From contig JAFWUA010000106.1 in the NCBI GenBank assembly GCA_017518785.1, forward strand, positions 1 through 11,389: a stretch of 11,389 bases of DNA, given 5' to 3'. Position numbers and translations under genes: made by a program. Source of the stretch: Neisseriaceae bacterium. Its GTDB lineage: Bacteria > Pseudomonadota > Gammaproteobacteria > Burkholderiales > Neisseriaceae. Of this stretch, positions 6,225 through 11,389 are shown piece after piece. How positions within the stretch are numbered: position 1 is the stretch's first letter; each line of letters begins with the position of its first letter. The notes beneath the pieces are model-generated. The model made no database searches, had not been told where the DNA came from, and saw only the letters and a program-made list of their open reading frames with translations.

Positions 6225-6257
6225 GAAACCTTTGTAAAACAAGGTTTTTAGATTTCT

Positions 6258-7136
6258 TTAATCTAAAACTCTATCTTCTGGCATACGCCCTACCCAATCA
6301 CATACAAATTGCCATGCAATCCGTCCGCTGCGACTGCCACGTGCAAGCGACCAGTTAAGAGCAGCTTGTCGTGTTGTATCATCTAATTTTAATTCATAGT
6401 CAGATAACCAATTGGCAACGGCTTGTAAATACGCTTCTTGGTCAAATGGATAGAAACTTAACCACAAACCGAATCTATCAGACAAAGATACCTTTTCTTC
6501 AACTGTTTCATTAGGGTGGACTTCACCTCGCTCACCGGTAGTAGCAATATTATCGGACATAAATTCTGGCATTAGATGGCGGCGATTAGAGGTAGCATAA
6601 ACTAATACATTATTGCACTTCATCGATAAACCACCATCTAACACGGTTTTGAGAGATTTATAACCATCATCGCCTTGTTCAAAAGATAAATCATCACAAA
6701 AGATGATAAATTTTTCATGACGATTTGCAAGGAGCGATAGCAAATATGGCAAAGTTATTAAATCGCTTTTATCGACTTCAATTAGACGTAAACCTTGATT
6801 GGCATATTCGTGCAATAGTGCTTTGACCAATGATGATTTGCCTGTGCCACGAGCTCCGGTTAAAAGTGCATTATTGGCAGGTCTTCCTGATAAAAATTGT
6901 TCGGTATTGCGTACTAAACGCTTCATTTGTTGATCAACTGCTGCCAAGTGATTAAGTGGAAAGGTATGCGGTTGTGGTAAGGCATGCAAAACGCCTTTTT
7001 GTCCAATTTTTTGCCAGCGAAAAGCGATGGCATTCCAGTTTGGTTCATCTAATTTAGGTGGCAACCACGCATCCAATCTTTCTAATACTGAAATAGTCTG
7101 CCGGAAAAATTTTTTTAATGATTTTATTTTTTGCAT
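6258..7136 (-). CDS. DUF815-family P-loop ATPase
   Basis: This 292-residue protein of the DUF815 family is AAA+-like and conserved in many proteobacteria; its cellular role is not established. Walker A is G94-A-R-G-T-G-K-S101 and Walker B is FIIFCDD at 143-149. A sensor-1 type asparagine, N184, follows in YATSNRRHL. An SDRFGLW segment near 219-225 holds a possible arginine finger. No signal peptide or membrane segment is visible, so it should be cytoplasmic. The start is 10 bases after the trmJ stop codon and its AGGA site overlaps that stop, which points to translational coupling. An uptake word at 7095-7106 lies in its N-terminal codons and is read as FRQT. Its chain ends near an inverted DUS terminator. 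Confidence 0.9.
   Translation of the reverse strand: MQKIKSLKKFFRQTISVLERLDAWLPPKLDEPNWNAIAFRWQKIGQKGVLHALPQPHTFPLNHLAAVDQQMKRLVRNTEQFLSGRPANNALLTGARGTGKSSLVKALLHEYANQGLRLIEVDKSDLITLPYLLSLLANRHEKFIIFCDDLSFEQGDDGYKSLKTVLDGGLSMKCNNVLVYATSNRRHLMPEFMSDNIATTGERGEVHPNETVEEKVSLSDRFGLWLSFYPFDQEAYLQAVANWLSDYELKLDDTTRQAALNWSLARGSRSGRIAWQFVCDWVGRMPEDRVLD
7095..7106 (+). repeat. DNA uptake sequence candidate in the DUF815 gene
   Basis: An exact AGTCTGCCGGAA within the 5' coding part of the DUF815 gene. Read on the coding strand it gives the residues FRQT in the poorly conserved N-terminus, where it does little harm. Confidence 0.75.
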
Positions 7137-7144
7137 ATTGAATA

Positions 7145-7148
7145 TCCT
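7145..7148 (-). promoter_or_regulatory. Ribosome binding site overlapping the trmJ stop codon
   Basis: AGGA on the minus strand overlaps the TAG of trmJ (7147-7149) and lies 8 bases before the DUF815 ATG. This layout usually couples translation of the second gene to the first. Confidence 0.6.
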
Positions 7149-7947
7149 ATTTATCCATACTTTTAGTTACTGTTTTAAGAAAGCCACGCAAAATATCTAT
7201 TTCTTCACGTTCTACGCCATTGCGGTCAAATAGTCGGCGTAGTCTTCGCAATAGTCTCTCACTGTTGCGTCTTTCAAAAAATCCTACGTTTTGCATTACT
7301 TCGGAGAAATGTCCAATTAAGCCATCAATTTCTTGATGAGTTACCATTTGTGCCTTATCTTGTAAATGCTCCATTGGTAAATCAATTTGACTAAATATTT
7401 CATAAGCTATCACCTGCACCGCTTGGGCTAAATTAAGCGAAAAATAATCCGGATTACCATTAATCGTAATCAGACGATTGCAATTCATAGTTTCTTCAAT
7501 TGATAAACCAAAACGTTCATTACCAAAAACAATCGCACATTCTTGGCAAGTTTTTGCTGCTGCAAGAATTTCACTAACGCCTTGACGCGGATTTTGCAAA
7601 GGAACACTTAATTCTCTTCGGCGAGAAGTCAGAGCACAGGAAATAACGGTATCATGCAAAGCTTGTGGCAGTGTATCCACAATAATCGCTTGTTCTAAAA
7701 CATCGGTTGCACCAGATGCTAATGTAAAACTTTCTTCCGGCAGACTAAATGTTTTTGAGTCCTTATATAGCGGCGGATTTGGTGTCATAGGAGTTTCAAT
7801 TAATTGAGGTGCAACAAGATAAAGTCTTGTTAATCCCATAGTTTTCATTGCACGTGCTGCCGCACCAATATTAGCAGGGTGCGATGGACGACATAAAACA
7901 ACACGAATGTGTTGAAGATATTTTGGTATTACAGGCGGTTTATTCAC
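7147..7947 (-). CDS. trmJ: tRNA (cytidine/uridine-2'-O-)-methyltransferase TrmJ
   Basis: TrmJ uses S-adenosylmethionine to methylate the 2'-hydroxyl of the nucleotide at position 32 of several tRNAs. The 266-residue product has the SPOUT-fold signatures: RPSHPANIGAAARAMKTMG (20-38), the VFGNERFGLS loop and the C-terminal knot segment NPDYFSLNLAQAVQVIAYEI. The C-terminal extension after the knot is helical and charged, as in the E. coli protein (246 residues). The start is a GTG at 7945-7947, since no ATG lies near the conserved N-terminus and a stop lies seven codons upstream; only a weak GAGA precedes it. It is the first gene of an operon with the DUF815 ATPase and divergent from suhB. An uptake word inside the gene is read as SLPE. 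Confidence 0.93.
   Translation of the reverse strand: MNKPPVIPKYLQHIRVVLCRPSHPANIGAAARAMKTMGLTRLYLVAPQLIETPMTPNPPLYKDSKTFSLPEESFTLASGATDVLEQAIIVDTLPQALHDTVISCALTSRRRELSVPLQNPRQGVSEILAAAKTCQECAIVFGNERFGLSIEETMNCNRLITINGNPDYFSLNLAQAVQVIAYEIFSQIDLPMEHLQDKAQMVTHQEIDGLIGHFSEVMQNVGFFERRNSERLLRRLRRLFDRNGVEREEIDILRGFLKTVTKSMDK
7735..7746 (-). repeat. DNA uptake sequence candidate in trmJ
   Basis: An exact minus-strand AGTCTGCCGGAA, in the sense orientation of trmJ, encoding SLPE. It lies between the two conserved SPOUT blocks. Confidence 0.75.
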
Positions 7948-7969
7948 TTGGTTTATCTCGTATAATCAG

Positions 7970-7978
7970 TGTTATAAT
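7970..7978 (+). promoter_or_regulatory. Extended -10 promoter of suhB
   Basis: TGTTATAAT is a perfect -10 box with the TGn extension, about 70 bases before suhB. A second TATAAT lies at 7961-7966. No clear -35 box is present. The trmJ start lies just to the left, so this is the shared divergent control region; I could not pick out a convincing trmJ promoter on the other strand. Confidence 0.55.
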
Positions 7979-8006
7979 GAGCGGTTTAGTAAGATTTTAA
8001 CTGTTT

Positions 8007-8030
8007 GCACCACTGTGTGCTGTTTTTTTT
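8007..8030 (+). promoter_or_regulatory. Short hairpin plus T8 in the suhB leader
   Basis: GCAC (8007-8010) can pair with GTGC (8017-8020) around a 6-base loop, and a run of eight T residues follows. The stem is weak. It could be a leaky attenuator, or simply a U-rich leader; the suhB ribosome site after it is also poor (GGA, 12 bases from the ATG). Confidence 0.25.
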
Positions 8031-8045
8031 GGAATATTTTATTTT

Positions 8046-8879
8046 ATGAATCCTTGTTTGAATACTGCCATCCGTGCTGCACGTCGTTCTGGAAAAATGA
8101 TGACACGTGCCGCTAATCATTTGGAAACGCTAACTATTGACCAAAAACAAATGCGTGATTTTGTTTCAGAGGTAGATCGTGAATCTGAACAAATCTTATT
8201 GGAAAATATCTTAACTTCATATCCTAATCATTTGGTTCGTAGCGAAGAAGGAGGTTATTTTAAAGCGGTAAAAAATGGTGATGAAATCAGTATTCAAGCG
8301 ATTGATACGCCCACTAAAACGCCAGAATTTGAATGGATTATCGACCCATTAGACGGCACTACTAATTTTTTACACGGACACCCACAATATGCCATTTCTA
8401 TGGCTTTGTTGCACAAAGGTGTATTGAGTGAAGGATTAGTTTTTGCCCCCGAACGTAACGATTTATATCTTGCTACACGTGGCAATGGAGCAACCTTGAA
8501 TGACAAACGTATTCGCGTTTCCAAAAGATTAAATCTGAATGAATTTTTAATCGGTACAGGCTTTCCGGTAGTCAATCAATCTATGGTTGATGAGTATTTT
8601 GCCATTTTAAAAAATGTGATTGCCGATACCGCTGGTGCACGCCGTGAAGGTTCTGCGGCTTTGGATTTATGTAATGTAGCATGCGGACGATTTGATGGCT
8701 TTTTTGAATATAACTTAAAAGCATGGGATATTGCCGCAGGAGCTTTGATGGTTAAAGAAGCCGGCGGTTTGGTAACCGATTTTGATGGCGAAGGTGATTG
8801 GTTAAATAGCGGTAATATTGTGGCAGGCAATGACAAAGCTTTAGCTTATTTGTTGCGTACCATTAGTCAATGTCGTTAA
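8046..8879 (+). CDS. suhB: Inositol-1-monophosphatase SuhB
   Basis: SuhB hydrolyses inositol monophosphates in a Mg-dependent reaction; in E. coli it also joins the Nus factors that support rRNA transcription and folding. The 277-residue product (E. coli 267) has the metal ligands E67 in RSEEGG, D100 and D103 in DPLDGTTNF (100-108), and D228 in AWDIAAG. The N-terminus MNPCLNTAIRAARRSG matches the family, supporting the ATG at 8046 despite a weak ribosome site. Between E67 and D100 there are about 16 more residues than in the E. coli protein as I recall it, forming a hydrophilic insertion near residues 72-95. The stop codon is followed at once by a single, unpaired uptake word and then the SPFH gene 57 bases on, so read-through into that gene is possible. 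Confidence 0.95.
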   Translation: MNPCLNTAIRAARRSGKMMTRAANHLETLTIDQKQMRDFVSEVDRESEQILLENILTSYPNHLVRSEEGGYFKAVKNGDEISIQAIDTPTKTPEFEWIIDPLDGTTNFLHGHPQYAISMALLHKGVLSEGLVFAPERNDLYLATRGNGATLNDKRIRVSKRLNLNEFLIGTGFPVVNQSMVDEYFAILKNVIADTAGARREGSAALDLCNVACGRFDGFFEYNLKAWDIAAGALMVKEAGGLVTDFDGEGDWLNSGNIVAGNDKALAYLLRTISQCR

Positions 8880-8882
8880 ACT

Positions 8883-8894
8883 TTCCGGCAGACT
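8883..8894 (-). repeat. Single DNA uptake sequence candidate after suhB
   Basis: An exact minus-strand AGTCTGCCGGAA, 3 bases after the suhB stop codon and without an inverted partner. It cannot form the hairpin seen after other genes, so it is not a terminator. Confidence 0.75.
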
Positions 8895-8936
8895 TATACA
8901 AAATCAATTTTAATCAGATTAAAAGGAATAGTTACT

Positions 8937-10340
8937 ATGTTGTTATGGATTGTTTTAGGTGTAATTGTTGCTCTTGCTTTGGTTTTATCTATTGCAATTT
9001 TATTTCGTGTAGTAGTGCCTACAAACGAAGTACATATTGTGCAAAGTGCTAAAAAAACCATGTCATACGGCAAAGACACCGGCAATGGCAATACTTATTA
9101 TAAATTCCCATCATGGATGCCCCTAATTGGGGTAACAACTATCGCCCTACCCGTTTCTGTTTTTGCAATTAAAATTGATTCTTACGAAGCATACGATTTA
9201 GGGCGTTTGCCTTTTGTTTTGGATTTAACCGCTTTCTTCCGCGTTAGCGATTCTAATCTTGCCGCTCAACGCGTGGAAAATTTTACCGACCTAAAATTGC
9301 AATTGAGCAATATTATTCAAGGTTCAGTACGTGCGATTTTATCTTCGCGTAAATTGGAAGATATCTTGCAAATTCGTTCTGAATTAGGTGATGATTTTAC
9401 ACGTGCAGTTGGTAATCAATTGAAAAACTGGGGGATTGACCCTGTTAAAAATATCGAGTTAATGGATATTCGCGATTCTGGCGATAGCCGTGTAATTAAA
9501 AATATCATGGCGAAAAAGATTTCCTTAATCGAAAAAGAAAGTCGCATTGAAGTTGCTAACAATAAAAAAGATGCCGACATCGCCGAAATTGAGGCTCAAC
9601 AATTAACTGAAGTGCGTTCGCAAGAAGCCAAAAAAATGATTGGTTTAAAAACAGTTGAAAATGAACGAGAAGTTGCCATCAGTCAAGAACAAGCCAATCA
9701 ATTGGTAAAAGAGCAAGAAAAAATTACCCAAGAAAAACAAATGGAAGTAGAAAGGGTAAAACAAGTCAAACAAGCAGAAATCACCAAAGAAACCGAAATC
9801 GTCAAAGCTGAACAAGAGCAGAAAAAAATTGAAATTGACGCTTTAGCACGCAAAAACGCACAAATTCGTCAAGCAGAAGCCAATAAGGAAAATCAAATTT
9901 TGGTAGCACAGGGCGATAAGGAAAAACAATTCTTGGCAGCCGCAGCACTTTTGGAAATGAAAGACAAAGAAGCACAAGGTATTGCTAAAATTGGTTCTGC
10001 CGAAGCAGAGGCATTGCGTCTGAAAGAATTAGCACCGATTAACGCCCAAATTGAGTTGGCAAAAGAAATCGGTGAAAATCAAGGCTATCAAACTTATTTG
10101 ATTTCTATTCGCCAAATCGAAGCTAATCAAGCAATCGGTATCGAACAAGCCAAAGCATTGACTGCCGCTGATTTGAAGATTATTGCTAACGGCGGTGATG
10201 TCGCACAAGGTGTACAAAAAATTGGCGATATTCTCTCATCATCAGGTGGTATGAGCGTGGGAGCGATGTTAGAAGGTTTAGCCAATAGCGAAGTGGGTAA
10301 AAAAGTTGTAGATAAATTTACTGCAACTAAAAAGGAATAA
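8937..10340 (+). CDS. Flotillin-like SPFH-domain membrane protein
   Basis: This 467-residue protein resembles bacterial flotillins (FloT/YqiK type), scaffolds of ordered membrane patches. Residues 1-26 form an N-terminal membrane segment. The SPFH domain spans roughly 27-190 and includes another hydrophobic stretch near 58-80. It is followed by a long Glu/Ala/Lys/Gln-rich coiled coil (about 190-370) with the flotillin-style EAxE pattern. The C-terminal part contains AEALRLKELAPINAQIELAKEIGENQGYQTYL and a Gly/Ser-rich end, presumably involved in oligomerisation. The ATG at 8937 has AAGGA at 8923-8927. The usual NfeD-type partner gene is not next to it; upstream is suhB, downstream gatB. It is closed by an inverted DUS pair. 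Its exact cellular role cannot be told from sequence. Confidence 0.88.
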   Translation: MLLWIVLGVIVALALVLSIAILFRVVVPTNEVHIVQSAKKTMSYGKDTGNGNTYYKFPSWMPLIGVTTIALPVSVFAIKIDSYEAYDLGRLPFVLDLTAFFRVSDSNLAAQRVENFTDLKLQLSNIIQGSVRAILSSRKLEDILQIRSELGDDFTRAVGNQLKNWGIDPVKNIELMDIRDSGDSRVIKNIMAKKISLIEKESRIEVANNKKDADIAEIEAQQLTEVRSQEAKKMIGLKTVENEREVAISQEQANQLVKEQEKITQEKQMEVERVKQVKQAEITKETEIVKAEQEQKKIEIDALARKNAQIRQAEANKENQILVAQGDKEKQFLAAAALLEMKDKEAQGIAKIGSAEAEALRLKELAPINAQIELAKEIGENQGYQTYLISIRQIEANQAIGIEQAKALTAADLKIIANGGDVAQGVQKIGDILSSSGGMSVGAMLEGLANSEVGKKVVDKFTATKKE

Positions 10341-10365
10341 CTATTTGTAATTTAAGATAAATATA

Positions 10366-10402
10366 AGTCTGCCGGAAAGATTAAAATATTTTCCGGCAGA
10401 CT
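10366..10402 (+). terminator. Inverted DUS pair between the SPFH gene and gatB
   Basis: Exact uptake words at 10366-10377 (+) and 10391-10402 (-) form a 13-bp perfect stem (10366-10378 with 10390-10402) and an 11-base loop. It starts 25 bases after the SPFH stop codon. No T-run follows, so termination may be inefficient and some gatB expression could come from upstream. Confidence 0.65.
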
Positions 10403-10432
10403 ATTAGTATATTAATTTATAAGGACTTAAAA

Positions 10433-11389
10433 ATGGCTTGGGAAACAGTCATCGGATTAGAAATTCATGTGCAATTAAACACAAAATCGAAAATTTTTTC
10501 AGGGGCTTCGACTGCTTTTGGGGCAGACGCCAACACGCATACTTGCGTTGTCGATTTGGGCTTTCCAGGAGCGTTGCCTGTGTTAAACCGTGCGGTTGTG
10601 GAAAAAGCCTTGAAGTTGGGCTTGGCATTGAATGCACAAATTAACCGCAAAAATGTCTTCGACCGCAAAAATTATTTTTATCCTGATTTGCCAAAAGCCT
10701 ATCAAATCAGTCAGTTAGCCTATCCGATTATTGAATTTGGGCAGTTGGATATTGTCGTGGGCGAAAATGTTAAAACCATCAATGTAACACGGGCTCATAT
10801 GGAAGAAGACGCGGGCAAATCCATTCACGATGCTGTACCAAACGCCACAGGCATTGACTTAAACCGCACTGGCACGCCGCTTTTGGAAGTGGTGTCCGAG
10901 CCTGAAATGCGTTCAGCAGCCGAAGCCGTGGCTTATGCCAAAGCCTTGCATTCGTTAGTAACTTGGTTGGATATTTGCGATGGCAATATGGCAGAAGGTT
11001 CTTTCCGTGTTGATGCGAATGTGTCGGTGAGACCGAAAGGACAAGAAGAGTTTGGCACGCGTTGTGAAATCAAAAACTTAAACTCATTTCGCTTTTTGGA
11101 ACAAGCGATTAACTTTGAAATTGAACGGCAAATTGAATTGATTGAAGACGGCGGACGCGTGGTGCAGGAAACACGGCTGTTTAATCCTGATACGGGCGAA
11201 ACGCGTGCCATGCGAAGCAAGGAAGACGCACACGATTATCGCTATTTCCCCGACCCAGACTTAATGCCGATTATCATCACCGATGAAATGTTAGATAAGG
11301 CAAAAGCCGAAATGCCCGAACTGCCCAAACAAATGGCACGGCGGTTTGTTGAAGAATACGGCATAACTGACTATGACGCACGCGTTTTA
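10433..11389 (+). CDS. gatB: Asp-tRNA(Asn)/Glu-tRNA(Gln) amidotransferase subunit GatB (3' end missing)
   Basis: GatB is the tRNA-binding and kinase subunit of the GatCAB complex, which turns misacylated Glu-tRNA(Gln) or Asp-tRNA(Asn) into the correct amide form. The window holds 319 codons of about 475; the frame is open at the window edge, so this is truncation by the window and not a broken gene. Family blocks are all present: GLEIHVQLNTKSKIFSGAS near the start, LGFPGALPVLN, FDRKNYFYPDLPKAYQISQ, the metal-site region RAHMEEDAGKS, DLNRTGTPLLEVVSEPE and GSFRVDANVSVR. The ATG at 10433 has AAGGA at 10421-10425. From about 10500 on, GC content is clearly higher (often near 50%) than in the rest of the window, and no uptake word of the local type is found in the visible part. 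Confidence 0.97.
   Translation, partial: MAWETVIGLEIHVQLNTKSKIFSGASTAFGADANTHTCVVDLGFPGALPVLNRAVVEKALKLGLALNAQINRKNVFDRKNYFYPDLPKAYQISQLAYPIIEFGQLDIVVGENVKTINVTRAHMEEDAGKSIHDAVPNATGIDLNRTGTPLLEVVSEPEMRSAAEAVAYAKALHSLVTWLDICDGNMAEGSFRVDANVSVRPKGQEEFGTRCEIKNLNSFRFLEQAINFEIERQIELIEDGGRVVQETRLFNPDTGETRAMRSKEDAHDYRYFPDPDLMPIIITDEMLDKAKAEMPELPKQMARRFVEEYGITDYDARVL

Noticed and set aside
4056..6240. Correia elements or a CRISPR array as explanation of the repeats
   Set aside because: The ends are CTTTGCAAAA-type, not the Correia terminal repeat, and there is no regular repeat-spacer pattern.
8565..8576. A further uptake word in suhB (TTCCGGTAGTCA)
   Set aside because: It has two or more mismatches in the core and is explained by the conserved coding sequence GFPVVN.

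Overview
The window looks like a chromosomal segment of a naturally transformable Neisseriaceae bacterium (Betaproteobacteria) with an AT-rich genome. Three things point there. The gene set and neighbourhoods fit (adjacent pyrB and pyrI, divergent trmJ and suhB, a Slam-type surface lipoprotein). All protein sequences read as beta/gamma-proteobacterial. A 12-base word, AGTCTGCCGGAA, recurs on both strands: 12 exact copies plus 5 close variants in 11.4 kb, often as inverted pairs behind genes, which is how DNA uptake sequences (DUS) behave in this family. The word differs at two positions from the Simonsiella-type dialect as I recall it (AGGCTGCCTGAA), so a relative of the Simonsiella/Alysiella/Kingella group is plausible. 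The species cannot be named from this sequence.

Layout. 65-2494 (+): ATP-dependent protease lon, closed by a DUS-like hairpin terminator. 2640-4041 (+): pyrB-pyrI, the catalytic and regulatory chains of aspartate transcarbamoylase, 16 bases apart. 4049-4381: two copies (A, B) of a roughly 140-bp palindromic MITE-like repeat. 4384-5352 (-): a TbpB-fold surface lipoprotein, convergent with pyrBI. 5365-6257: about 890 bases without a convincing protein gene, holding the lipoprotein promoter, DUS pairs, MITE ends, a pair of 32-bp promoter-bearing palindromes, a foldable segment with a strong terminator (candidate small RNA), and MITE copy D. 6258-7136 and 7147-7947 (-): a trmJ-DUF815 ATPase operon. 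8046-8879 (+): suhB, divergent from trmJ. 8937-10340 (+): a flotillin-like SPFH protein. 10433-11389 (+): gatB, cut by the window end.

The protein-coding part is mostly housekeeping: protein quality control (Lon), pyrimidine synthesis (PyrB/PyrI), tRNA modification (TrmJ), inositol monophosphatase/rRNA transcription factor (SuhB), membrane organisation (SPFH) and Gln-tRNA/Asn-tRNA amidation (GatB). The accessory island is 4049-6240. A surface lipoprotein and a candidate small RNA locus lie there between inverted copies of a MITE whose ends are fused to uptake sequences. The most noteworthy signals are the unusual uptake-sequence dialect, the DUS-carrying MITE family, and the tandem promoter repeats in front of the structured segment.
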